From contig JAEUKJ010000088.1 in the NCBI GenBank assembly GCA_016792665.1, positions 1 to 36,090 on the forward strand: a stretch of DNA of 36,090 nucleotides. The letters are read 5' to 3'. This document shows, piece after piece, positions 16,988 to 24,243 of the stretch. Below the pieces are notes generated by a model. It was given only the letters and a program-made list of their open reading frames with translations, did no database searches and had not been told where the DNA came from. Origin of the DNA: Deltaproteobacteria bacterium. Lineage in GTDB: Bacteria > Myxococcota_A > UBA9042 > PHBI01. How positions within the stretch are numbered: the first letter of the stretch is position 1; the number at the start of each line of letters is the position of its first letter. Both the position numbers and the translations under genes were made by a program.

Positions 16988-17941
16988 ATGTCGAACCTAT
17001 CCGTTGCCCAGCCCCTCCTGCGTTGCCTCGCGGGCACGCTCTTCGCGCTCCCGACCCTCTCGGCGTGCCTAGGCACGGGCTTTCAGACCGACGAGTCCGT
17101 CGAGCGCCTCACCCCGGAGCCGTCCAACAAGCTGCCTGACGGCGTCGCCCAGGGCGTCACCTTGCGCGTGCGCTTTCCGGTCGGTGTCGAGCTCGGCGAG
17201 GCCGTCGACTCCTACCTCTTGTATACGCGCGGCCTCGGCGCGATGTGGTTCTCGCGGCTCCGCGTCCTGTCCGCGGGCGACGCGTGCGTGCAGCCGCTCA
17301 TGCCCGAAGAGAAGGTGGGTGACGCCGACACGCTCTACATCCGCCGGAAGGACTATCTCGGCGGCAAGAGCGAACAGACCGTCGAGCGCCGCACGGAGAC
17401 GGTGCGCTACCCCTGGATCCGCCTGCTCGACAACCTCGACGGCATCCGCGAGGAGGTCAGCATCTATCGCGACAACAACCGTCGCCACTGCAACCGACTC
17501 CCCACCGACTCGTACGTCCTCGAAGCTCTCGTGCACGGTCGTGATCAAATCGGGCTCCGCCCCCTCGCCAAGAACGTCGACCTCCTCACCTGCACCGGCG
17601 TCGACGGCGTCCCGACCGACAGCGAAGAGGTCATGCTCAAGATCACCCTCGGCCCGAAGTCGGACCTGCGGGCGGTCGCCTCCACCCTCAAGAAGTGGAG
17701 CGGCCTGCGCGTGCGCGTGGTCACCCCGTCCCAGCAGGTCATCGGCTCGGTGCACGCGTACGCCGATCGCATCGTCACGGTGAAGACCGACGAGGGCACC
17801 CTCATCCCCATCAAGGTCCTCGAGGCCGAGCACGCCGAGCGCCTCGAGCTGCCCGAGCGACGCCCTCCCGGCAAGCCCGTCTACCCCCTGCCGACCGGCA
17901 CGAACTGCGGCGGCACGAACGGAGCGACCCGCGCCCTCTAG
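16988..17941 (+). CDS. Putative lipoprotein of unknown function
   Basis: Encodes 317 residues from ATG 16988. The first 30 residues form a signal sequence ending in a lipobox (T-L-S-A-C), so the protein should be a secreted lipoprotein. The body alternates charged and beta-strand-like segments, with cysteines in DACVQP, RRHCNRL, LLTCTG and the near-terminal TNCGG. I recognise no family. A reading frame open much further upstream lies antisense-like in another frame of the helicase gene and is not part of this protein. It follows the helicase gene by 71 bases on the same strand, so readthrough is possible, but the helicase and a lipoprotein have no obvious shared job. Confidence 0.75.
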   Translation: MSNLSVAQPLLRCLAGTLFALPTLSACLGTGFQTDESVERLTPEPSNKLPDGVAQGVTLRVRFPVGVELGEAVDSYLLYTRGLGAMWFSRLRVLSAGDACVQPLMPEEKVGDADTLYIRRKDYLGGKSEQTVERRTETVRYPWIRLLDNLDGIREEVSIYRDNNRRHCNRLPTDSYVLEALVHGRDQIGLRPLAKNVDLLTCTGVDGVPTDSEEVMLKITLGPKSDLRAVASTLKKWSGLRVRVVTPSQQVIGSVHAYADRIVTVKTDEGTLIPIKVLEAEHAERLELPERRPPGKPVYPLPTGTNCGGTNGATRAL

Positions 17942-18019
17942 GACTCCGACCGGAGCGTCGCCGGCCCGTGCACGACGCACTATGGCAACGACCAGGCCAC
18001 GAAAGTCGTGACAGTCGCC

Positions 18020-18211
18020 TTCTCATCGGACGAGATCCGCGCTTCCGTCCGGAACCTCGCGTTCTCATCGGACGAGATCCGCGCTTCAGTTCCGAACCTC
18101 GCGTTCTCATCGGAGGAGATCCGCGCTTCCGTCCGGAACCTCGCGTTCTCATCGGACGAGATCCGCGCTTCAGTTCCGAACCTCGCGTTCTCATCGGACG
18201 AGATCCGCACT
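18020..18211. repeat. 42-bp tandem repeat array, about 4.5 copies, alternating A/B types
   Basis: Units start at 18020, 18062, 18104, 18146 and 18188 (partial). Each begins TTCTCATCGGACGAGATCC. Types alternate A-B-A-B: A contains TTCCGTCCGGAA and B contains GTTCCGAAC, each a small palindrome in a slightly different register. Every unit also has an imperfect dyad TCTCATCGGACGAGA. Since 42 is 14 codons, frames stay open through the array on both strands; on the plus strand a GTG at 18008 gives 75 residues of FSSDEIRASV(R/P)NLA repeats ending at 18235, with no convincing ribosome-binding site. Whether it is coding, an RNA structure or a binding-site array is undecided. Confidence 0.9.
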
Positions 18212-18241
18212 TGCGCGCCGGGGGCCCGTCGGTAGGCGGGT

Positions 18242-19189
18242 CTACGTGGCGCGAGCGAACGGCGGCAGGGTCTCCAGCGGGATGAACTCGGTCTCGCCCG
18301 GGACCCTGGGAAACCCGCCCGCCTGCCAGCGCCGCGCGGCCTCCGCGACCGCCTCCTCGCGGCTCGACACGAAGTTCCACCAGATGGTGCGCGCCCCGAG
18401 CGGCGCCCCGCCGATGACCACGAAGTGCACGTCCGTCCGCGCGACGATCGTCCGCGCCCCGGCCCGCAGCACACCCAGCCGCTCCGGCCCGAGCCCCTCA
18501 CCGTCGACCTCGAGCTCGCCCGACACCACGTAGATCGCGCGCTCGATCTGATCGGGCGCCTCGAGGCTCGCCCCGGCCGACAGCCGCGCCTCGACATAGC
18601 AGAGCGGCGACTGCACCGGCACCGGCGACTGCACCCCGTAGGCCTCGCCCGCCAGCACCACGACCTTCACCCCCGGCCTCTCGATGACCGGCAACGTCTC
18701 GGCCGGATGGTGCGAGAACGCCGGCTCGACGTCCTCACCGTCGACCGGCGACGCCACCCAGAGCTGCAGCCCGTGGATGCGCCCACCCCGCTCGCGCGCC
18801 TCGGGCGGGGTCCGCTCGGAATGCACGATGCCGCGCCCCGCCGTCATCCAGTTGACCGCCCCCGGCGCGATGACCTGCACATAGCCCAGGCTGTCCCGAT
18901 GCAGGATCTCGCCCTCGAACAGCCAGGTCACCGTCGACAGGTGGATGTGCGGGTGCGGGCGCACGTCCAGCCCGCGCCCGGGCTCGAACGCCGTCGGCCC
19001 CATGTGATCGAAGAACACGAACGGCCCCACCGCACGCCGCGCCATGACCGGCAGCAAGCGGCCCACCGGGAAGCCATCGATGACCTTGCGATGCTCCTCG
19101 AGCACCACCTCGAAAGGCCCAGTCCCCTCGCTCGCCAGAGCCTCGCCTGCCGCCCCGCCATCTCGTCGCTCTGCCTCTTCCGACCGCAT
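18242..19189 (-). CDS. Pirin family protein
   Basis: Encodes 315 residues with the bicupin fold of pirins. The metal-binding set is intact: H79 and H81 in R-P-H-P-H, and H123 and E125 in GRGIVHSERT, which hold iron in characterised pirins. ATG 19189 was chosen because GGAG/GAGG precede it and upstream codons look non-coding. Pirins act as quercetin dioxygenase-like enzymes or redox-sensing cofactors in the cytoplasm; which applies here is unknown. The C-terminal domain contains IWWNFVSSREEAVAEAARRW, typical of the family. The gene is divergent from the VKOR-DsbA gene across a strong palindrome at 19233-19252, suggesting shared regulation. Confidence 0.93.
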   Translation of the reverse strand: MRSEEAERRDGGAAGEALASEGTGPFEVVLEEHRKVIDGFPVGRLLPVMARRAVGPFVFFDHMGPTAFEPGRGLDVRPHPHIHLSTVTWLFEGEILHRDSLGYVQVIAPGAVNWMTAGRGIVHSERTPPEARERGGRIHGLQLWVASPVDGEDVEPAFSHHPAETLPVIERPGVKVVVLAGEAYGVQSPVPVQSPLCYVEARLSAGASLEAPDQIERAIYVVSGELEVDGEGLGPERLGVLRAGARTIVARTDVHFVVIGGAPLGARTIWWNFVSSREEAVAEAARRWQAGGFPRVPGETEFIPLETLPPFARAT

Positions 19190-19232
19190 GGTGCCTCGCT
19201 CCAAACCCTCGTCGTTCGCGGCTGCCCGCGAG

Positions 19233-19252
19233 GTGCGAAACTCCTTTCGCAC
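19233..19252. promoter_or_regulatory. Perfect 8+8 palindrome between divergent genes (candidate operator)
   Basis: GTGCGAAA (19233-19240), spacer CTCC, TTTCGCAC (19245-19252) are exact reverse complements. The site lies in the 127-base gap between the pirin and VKOR-DsbA starts, and seven bases upstream of the -35 of a promoter-like pair for the latter. That position suits a dimeric transcription factor acting on one or both genes. Function is inferred. Confidence 0.55.
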
Positions 19253-19259
19253 TTCGGAA

Positions 19260-19288
19260 TGGACAACACCTCGGGACGTTCGTATGAG
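19260..19288 (+). promoter_or_regulatory. Candidate sigma70-type promoter for the VKOR-DsbA operon
   Basis: TGGACA (19260-19265) and TATGAG (19283-19288) are separated by 17 bases, 28 bases before the ATG at 19317. TGGACA matches the -35 consensus at five of six positions and TATGAG the -10 at four of six. The palindrome just upstream would fit an activator site. Prediction only. Confidence 0.4.
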
Positions 19289-19316
19289 GCGCGCGTGTCG
19301 TCCAGCCTGGAGACCC

Positions 19317-20627
19317 ATGCAAACCTCTGATTTCCCCACCGAGCCCGACGCGCTCGGAGTCGACGCGCCGCGTGACCTCGGCCGCACCGAGACCGTGACC
19401 CGCATGCCCGAAGACCGCGCGCCACGCCGCCGCGGCCGCGCCTGGCCCTGGCTCGTCTTCGTCGCCGCCCTGCTCGGCTGCTACTACGCCGCCATCTCCA
19501 CCCACAGCTTCATCACCTGGCTCGACGGTCAGGAGCACGCCATCTCCTGCTCGGTCGTCCCCGGGGCCGACGCCGCGACCGGCGCGACCGGCTGCCGCAC
19601 GGCCATGTTGTCGACCTACAGCTCGCTCTTCCGAACGAGCATGTGGGGCGGCATCCCGGTGAGCCTCGCGGCGCTCGGCGTCTTCGCCTTCATCGCGGGC
19701 TTCGGCGTCTACCTCGGCCTGAAAAAGGACCTCACGCGCCGCGACACCGGCTTCCTCCTGCTCGCGACGCTGCTCCCGGTCGGCACCAGCACGGCCTACG
19801 CCATCATCTCGGCGACCAAGCTCGGCGAGTTCTGCACGGTGTGCATCGGTATCTACGCGAGCTCCGGCGCGGCCTTCATCCTGGCCCTGGTCGGCCACTT
19901 CCGCGCCCCGCGCGCCGCCGAGGGGACGCCGGTCCCGTGGGGGCGTTGGTTCCTCTGGTTCTTCGAGGGCGTGGTCCTGGTCGGTGCGCTCATCGGCATC
20001 TACGTGGCCGTCGCGCCCACCGATCGCCCGAGCGTCACCAAGGGTTGCGGCGAGCTGGTCAAGGTCGAGGACGAGGCCAAGATCCTCTTGCCGATGCCGA
20101 CCGGCGACGCGCGCGACCCGGCCCCGCGCACGCCGGCCATCGCCGTCCTCGACCCGCTCTGCCCCGCCTGCCGCGCCTTCGACCGCCGCCTCGAGGCGAG
20201 CGAGCTCGACCAGCGCCTCTCGATGCAGGTGCTGCTGTTCCCGTTGGACTCGAAGTGCAACTGGATGGTGAAGAGCTCGCTCCACCCCGGCGCCTGCGTC
20301 GTGAGCGAGGCCATGTTGTGCGCGCCGGCCTCGGCCCCGCGCATCCTCGAGTACGCGTTCTCCGAGCAGCAGCGCCTCCTCGAGCTCGGCAAGACGAACG
20401 AGGCCGCGCTGAAGGCCGACCTCGAGCAGCACTTCCCGGACGTGAAGGGCTGCGTCGGCAGCGCGGCCGCCAAGGCGCGCGTCAACAAGAGCCTCCGCTG
20501 GGCGGTCGCCAACGCGCTGCCCGTGATGACCCCGCAGTTGTTCGTCGGGCAGACCCGGATCTGCGACGAGGACACCGACCTCGGCCTCGAGTACACGCTG
20601 ACCAAGCGCCTCGAAGCCGCCCACTGA
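19317..20627 (+). CDS. VKOR domain fused to a DsbA/thioredoxin-like domain
   Basis: Encodes 436 residues of a membrane disulfide-forming system in one chain. Residues 43-62, 110-135, 145-165, 175-195 and 211-232 look like membrane spans. The vitamin K epoxide reductase part has the quinone-side pair C173-T-V-C176 and loop cysteines C78 and C93. A DsbA-like domain follows, with C282-P-A-C285 and a cis-proline region MTPQLFV. In such fusions the thioredoxin domain oxidises exported proteins and passes electrons through VKOR to quinone. It heads a same-strand run with an OmpA-like protein and a TlpA-like lipoprotein. Start ATG 19317 gives a cytoplasmic N-terminal tail of about 40 residues. Confidence 0.92.
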   Translation: MQTSDFPTEPDALGVDAPRDLGRTETVTRMPEDRAPRRRGRAWPWLVFVAALLGCYYAAISTHSFITWLDGQEHAISCSVVPGADAATGATGCRTAMLSTYSSLFRTSMWGGIPVSLAALGVFAFIAGFGVYLGLKKDLTRRDTGFLLLATLLPVGTSTAYAIISATKLGEFCTVCIGIYASSGAAFILALVGHFRAPRAAEGTPVPWGRWFLWFFEGVVLVGALIGIYVAVAPTDRPSVTKGCGELVKVEDEAKILLPMPTGDARDPAPRTPAIAVLDPLCPACRAFDRRLEASELDQRLSMQVLLFPLDSKCNWMVKSSLHPGACVVSEAMLCAPASAPRILEYAFSEQQRLLELGKTNEAALKADLEQHFPDVKGCVGSAAAKARVNKSLRWAVANALPVMTPQLFVGQTRICDEDTDLGLEYTLTKRLEAAH

Positions 20628-20658
20628 CCCGACGCCCGCCCAACAAGGGAGCCCTGCC

Positions 20659-21348
20659 ATGAATGCGCTCTTGCACCTCGCTCCGATGTTGCTCGCCCTC
20701 GCCGTCCCCGGCGTGATGGTCTCGACCTGGCTCGGCGACGCCAAGGAGAGCCTCGCGGCCAACGTCGAGGCCACCATGACGACCAAGGCCGTCACCGCGT
20801 CAGTGGCCGAAGAAGGCTACTGCACGGCCGAGCTGAAGCAGATCGTGCGCCGCGTGGCCGGCGCCTGCGGGCTGCTTGGGGCCCAGGGTCGCGGCTGCCA
20901 GCCGGCCGACGCGAGCAAGGTCGTGTCGCTCTCGGGCGAAGACTTCAACAAGCTCTTCCTGCCGCTGCAGGATCGCGTCCGCATCATCGAGTACGACATG
21001 GCCAAGGCCGAGCTCGACGAAGGCGCCAAGCGCGCGGTCGAGGCCGCCTGGGGCGATCGCGGTGGTGCCAGCTTCTTCTTCGTCGTGTCGCGCGCCTCGC
21101 CCGAGGGCTCGGTCGAGAAGAACCGCGAGCTGTCCGAGGGCCGCGCCAAAGCCGTGCTCGCGCACTTGACGGAGCGCTTCCAAGACCCCGATATCGAGCG
21201 GCAGGTCGGCCTGCTCTGGCTCGGTGAAGAGTTCGCCCAGCTCCAGGGCAACTTCTGCAGCTGGAAGCGCAGCCGCGAGGGTGAGAAATGCGACGAGAAG
21301 ACCATCAACCGGAGCGCGTTCATCGCATGGATCGACTGCGCCATCTGA
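20659..21348 (+). CDS. OmpA-like periplasmic protein
   Basis: Encodes 229 residues. An N-terminal hydrophobic stretch (LLHLAPMLLALAVPGVMV) acts as a signal or anchor. The C-terminal half has the OmpA/MotB-like peptidoglycan-associating pattern: FFFVVSRASPEGSVEKNRELSEGRAKAV in two pieces around the S-x-E-G turn, and a final NRSAFIAWIDC. Six cysteines (for example C55, C69, C80) suggest disulfides and fit its place between two thiol-redox genes. AAGGGAG lies upstream of the ATG. It starts 31 bases after the VKOR-DsbA gene and overlaps the next gene by 22 bases, so it is operonic. The OmpA match is by pattern only; peptidoglycan binding is inference. Confidence 0.65.
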   Translation: MNALLHLAPMLLALAVPGVMVSTWLGDAKESLAANVEATMTTKAVTASVAEEGYCTAELKQIVRRVAGACGLLGAQGRGCQPADASKVVSLSGEDFNKLFLPLQDRVRIIEYDMAKAELDEGAKRAVEAAWGDRGGASFFFVVSRASPEGSVEKNRELSEGRAKAVLAHLTERFQDPDIERQVGLLWLGEEFAQLQGNFCSWKRSREGEKCDEKTINRSAFIAWIDCAI

Positions 21349-21947
21349 CCTCCGTGCGCTTCGCACTGGTCGCCTCCTTCGCGGCGCTCACCGCCTGCTC
21401 GAAGGGGCCCGCCTCCCAGAAGGTCGAGCCCAGCACGCCGCGCACCGCCGCGGTCGTGGGCGAGTCCGACCCGAACGCGCTGAAGACCTTCTGCGACAAG
21501 TCATGGCCCTCCACAGGCGCGACCCAGCCCTGGGCCGGCGGACCCGCCAAGCGTCCGGGACAGCCTGCCGCGGCCGCCAAGGGTGGCTGGCGTTGGGTGA
21601 GCTTCTGGGCCACCTGGTGCGCGCCCTGCCTGGAAGAGATGCCGCTCTTGGGGCGCTGGCGCGACGTCCTCCAGAAAGAGGGCGTGCCCTTCGAGCTCGA
21701 GCTCTGGAGCGTCGACGAGGACGAGCAGAAGCTGCGTGAGCGCGTGAAGCAGGGCCTGCCGGCGCAGATGGTCTGGGTCGAGAGCCCCGAGGCCCTCTCG
21801 GCGTTCCTCGGCAAGCTCGGGCTCGACCCGGACTCGATGCTGCCAGTCCAGATGCTCATCGACAAGAACGACAACCTCCGCTGCGTGCGGGTCGGGTCGG
21901 TGCGCGACAGCGACTGGGGCACCGTCCGCAAGCTCGTCGGCCTCTGA
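21327..21947 (+). CDS. TlpA/ResA-like thioredoxin-fold lipoprotein
   Basis: Encodes 206 residues starting inside the end of the OmpA-like gene (22-base overlap, different frame). The signal peptide ends in a lipobox L-T-A-C24, so it is probably membrane-tethered in the periplasm. The thioredoxin domain carries W97-C98-A-P-C101 after VSFWAT, and the later LPVQMLIDKN holds the cis-proline. TlpA/ResA proteins reduce disulfides, for example in cytochrome c maturation. Together with the upstream VKOR-DsbA oxidase it gives an oxidising and a reducing arm in one operon. A GTG at 21354 is an alternative start giving a shorter signal peptide; ATG 21327 was kept for its overlap with the previous gene. 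Confidence 0.88.
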   Translation: MDRLRHLTSVRFALVASFAALTACSKGPASQKVEPSTPRTAAVVGESDPNALKTFCDKSWPSTGATQPWAGGPAKRPGQPAAAAKGGWRWVSFWATWCAPCLEEMPLLGRWRDVLQKEGVPFELELWSVDEDEQKLRERVKQGLPAQMVWVESPEALSAFLGKLGLDPDSMLPVQMLIDKNDNLRCVRVGSVRDSDWGTVRKLVGL

Positions 21948-21957
21948 GCCACCTTCG

Positions 21958-22602
21958 ATGCGGACCTTGGCGCCGAGGTCGGCCGAGCAGCTCGCCGCGC
22001 TGAGGCGAACGTGGGCCGAGTCACGGCGTGTGCGCCTGAGCGACGCCCTCGTCCCCGACCTTGCACGTGACCTCGCGCTGTCCGCGACCGCGCGCCCCTT
22101 CCACTACTTCGAGCGCCACGTGAACGAGGTGCGCGCACTGTTCTGGAGGCAGACCGTCGCCTGGGACACGGCCCCCTCCGAGTTCGCCCCCATCGCGGCG
22201 CTGAGGCACCTCATCGAGGTCGACCTGCCCGCCCTCGCGAGCGCCATCACCGGCCAGGCCCTTCGCGCCGTCCAGGACCAGGGCGTCGCCTTCGACCTCT
22301 ACACGCGCGGCTCCTACCTCGACACGCACACCGACCAGGGGGCCGAGCGCCTCATCGCCTACGTCATCGGCCTCACCGAGGACGCCTGGCCCGCCGAGGA
22401 CGGCGGCCACCTGGAGTTCCTGGCCCCGGACGAGAGCACCGTCCTCGACCGCATTCCGCCTGGCTTCGGGACGATCGACCTGTTCTGCATCTACCCCCTC
22501 GTGAGGCCGCACCGCGTGCCCATCCTCACGCGTCAGGTCACGCGCCTCTCGGTCAACGGCTGGCTCACCGGCGAGCTCGTCGCCCCGGGAGAGCGCCCGT
22601 GA
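21958..22602 (+). CDS. 2-oxoglutarate/Fe(II) oxygenase, prolyl-4-hydroxylase-like
   Basis: Encodes 214 residues with a double-stranded beta-helix oxygenase core. The facial triad is visible as H124-T-D126 (LDTHTDQG) and H185 (RPHRVPIL), and R196 (TRLSVNGW) is placed to bind the 2-oxoglutarate carboxylate. Such enzymes hydroxylate a substrate using O2 and 2-oxoglutarate, often on proline or other side chains of a protein. No signal peptide, so cytoplasmic. It begins 10 bases after the TlpA-like gene and its stop overlaps the next start (GTGA), so it belongs to the same run. The substrate is unknown; the paralogue next door may be a partner. Confidence 0.82.
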   Translation: MRTLAPRSAEQLAALRRTWAESRRVRLSDALVPDLARDLALSATARPFHYFERHVNEVRALFWRQTVAWDTAPSEFAPIAALRHLIEVDLPALASAITGQALRAVQDQGVAFDLYTRGSYLDTHTDQGAERLIAYVIGLTEDAWPAEDGGHLEFLAPDESTVLDRIPPGFGTIDLFCIYPLVRPHRVPILTRQVTRLSVNGWLTGELVAPGERP

Positions 22603-23282
22603 ACGTCGACGACCTCGCGCTCCTGGCCCCCAGCGCCCACTCTCTCGCCGTCCGTGGACGACTGGGCGACGCCATCCGGCGCGACGGGCACGCCCGCCTC
22701 GAGCCCGCGTTGACCGAGGCCTTCGCGGTCCAGTGTCTGCGAGCCCTGCGCGGCGCGGACTTCATCGCGGCCCAGCGTGTGGACCCCGACGAGGGCTTCC
22801 AGATCTGGCGCTTCGACTGGGACCCGGCCCACCCGTCACCGTGCCTCGACCATCCGCTCTGCGCGCTCGGACGCGCCTTTCAAAGCGACCTGCTGGGCTG
22901 GCTCGAGGCCGTCACCGGTCTCGCCCTCGCCTCCCCCGACCTGCCGTTCGAAGCCCAGCGCCTCGGCAAGGGCGGCTTCCTCGATCCACACGCACACGAC
23001 AGGGCCGAGCCCCCACGACTCGGGCTCCTGCTCCACCTCGCGACCGCCCCATGGCCCCCGACCTGGGGCGGCCACGACGAGGTCGCGAGCGCGATCGAGA
23101 CCACGGACGAGGGCACCACACTCCATCGACCGACCGTGCTCGCGCCGGCGTGGAACGCGCTCGATATCGTCGATCTCCACCGCTTCCCATGGCATCGCGT
23201 GCCGCTGCTCACGCGACACGTCGACGCCTTCCGCATGACCTTCCGCTTTCGCGAGGTCACCTCGTCCGATCTCAGACGATGA
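22599..23282 (+). CDS. 2OG-Fe(II) oxygenase-like paralogue with altered metal site
   Basis: Encodes 227 residues from a GTG overlapping the previous stop (GTGA). It aligns by eye without gaps to its neighbour around the metal site: LDTHTD there is LDPHAH here (H131-A-H133, then D134), and the distal H199 and R212 are retained in WHRVPLLTRHVDAFRMTF. The canonical H-x-D is therefore H-x-H, which would change or abolish iron chemistry. A gene duplication followed by divergence is likely, perhaps to a regulatory subunit. The last 11 bases overlap the convergent DUF2188-like gene. The family assignment depends on the neighbour's clear motifs. Confidence 0.68.
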   Translation: MNVDDLALLAPSAHSLAVRGRLGDAIRRDGHARLEPALTEAFAVQCLRALRGADFIAAQRVDPDEGFQIWRFDWDPAHPSPCLDHPLCALGRAFQSDLLGWLEAVTGLALASPDLPFEAQRLGKGGFLDPHAHDRAEPPRLGLLLHLATAPWPPTWGGHDEVASAIETTDEGTTLHRPTVLAPAWNALDIVDLHRFPWHRVPLLTRHVDAFRMTFRFREVTSSDLRR

Positions 23283-24081
23283 CCACCGCGCGGCCGAGCT
23301 TGGCCGCGAGCTCCTTGGCCCGCTTGACCGCCTTCGGACGCGAGGGCTGCGTCTCGGTGCGGCCATCACCGATGATGATCGCCCACTTGCCCTGGAGCTT
23401 CTTCACGCGGATCGGCTCCTCGTCCGACACGACCTGCGGCAGGCCCTCGTCCTCATCATTCGGCCCGATCGCCTCGACCACCGGCGCGACTTCGACCACC
23501 GGAGCCTCGACGATGGAGGCCGCCTCGACGATCGACGCCTCGACGATCGACGCCACCTCGACCACCGGCGCGACCTCGACCACCGGAGCCTCGACGATCG
23601 ACGCCGCCTCGACCACCGGAACCTCGACCATCGACGCCGCCTCGACCACCGACGCCGCCTCGACCACCGGCTCGGGCACCGGCGCGAGCTCGGGCAGCTC
23701 GGCCAACGTCCGCGCCTCGTAGCGCTCGATCAGCGTGCCCCCCGGTCCGAAGACGAAGCACGCTCCACCAGCGGCGCGCGCGAGCTGCTGGGCCCGTCGC
23801 ACCGCGTCGTCCTTGCGCATGAAGGTGTGGGTCGGCTCGGCCTCGTTCGAGCGCTTGATGATCCAACGCCCCTGCCGCGGCTGGACCAGGAAGGGCGTCA
23901 CCGCCGGACGCGCCGGCAGGCGGCCCGACTTCCACTCGCGCGCCAGCGTCACCGCCGTCCCGAGCACCGTGGTCGGCCGCGGCCCGCGGGCCCCGAGATT
24001 GGCCGCGTACTCGAGCGCCTTCTGGCGCACGTCGTCCGCAAGGTTCTTCATCGCCGGGAACTTGTCGAGCTCGACCTTCAC
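23272..24081 (-). CDS. Protein with two DUF2188-like domains joined by a Val-Val-Glu-Ala repeat
   Basis: Encodes 269 residues. Two similar segments, GRWIIKRSNEAEPT...DDAVRRAQQLAR (about 68-120) and GKWAIIIGDG...KAVKRAKELAAKLG (about 225-269), fit DUF2188, a small family with W-x-(I/V)-(K/I) then A-x-x-x-A helices. Between them, residues 139-203 are a low-complexity run of VVEA, VVEV, SIVEA and AP units, encoded by GC-rich imperfect repeats at 23473-23667. The N-terminal 60 residues are helical and unassigned. DUF2188 function is not established. The gene overlaps the convergent oxygenase-like gene by 11 bases. A GTGCGAAA-type half-site lies upstream, as in the pirin/VKOR gap. Confidence 0.65.
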   Translation of the reverse strand: MKVELDKFPAMKNLADDVRQKALEYAANLGARGPRPTTVLGTAVTLAREWKSGRLPARPAVTPFLVQPRQGRWIIKRSNEAEPTHTFMRKDDAVRRAQQLARAAGGACFVFGPGGTLIERYEARTLAELPELAPVPEPVVEAASVVEAASMVEVPVVEAASIVEAPVVEVAPVVEVASIVEASIVEAASIVEAPVVEVAPVVEAIGPNDEDEGLPQVVSDEEPIRVKKLQGKWAIIIGDGRTETQPSRPKAVKRAKELAAKLGRAVVIV

Positions 24082-24157
24082 GTCACACCTCCAACCGTCG
24101 CCACCCCATGAGGCAGGGTTGCAGCGAGCCTAAGGTGCACCGGCCAACGCGCAAGAA

Positions 24158-24207
24158 TTTCGCACTCCCCGGCAGCCTCGCTCCGCGAGGCCTTGTGCGA
24201 ATCGCAC
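24158..24207. promoter_or_regulatory. Nested inverted repeats upstream of the DUF2188-like gene
   Basis: TTTCGCAC (24158-24165) and GTGCGAA (24195-24201) are complementary arms enclosing GCCTCG-CTCCG-CGAGGC, so the region can form a long hairpin. The right arm is also half of a 13-bp palindrome GTGCGAATCGCAC (24195-24207). The half-sites equal those of the palindrome at 19233-19252. It could be a shared regulator site or a terminator-like structure for the hydrolase gene on the minus strand. Confidence 0.4.
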
Positions 24208-24219
24208 GTACGCTCGTAG

Positions 24220-24239
24220 GGGCGAGGCTTGTCTCGCCC
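24220..24239 (-). terminator. Hairpin just after the hydrolase stop codon
   Basis: GGGCGAG (24220-24226), six-base loop, CTCGCCC (24233-24239), starting four bases beyond the stop of the minus-strand hydrolase gene. No T-run follows, so it is not a classical intrinsic terminator; it may be a mRNA-end hairpin or a REP-like element. Confidence 0.4.
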
Positions 24240-24243
24240 GCGC

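Noticed and set aside
18020-18211. CRISPR array
   Set aside because: Units are contiguous 42-bp repeats without variable spacers, and no cas genes are nearby.
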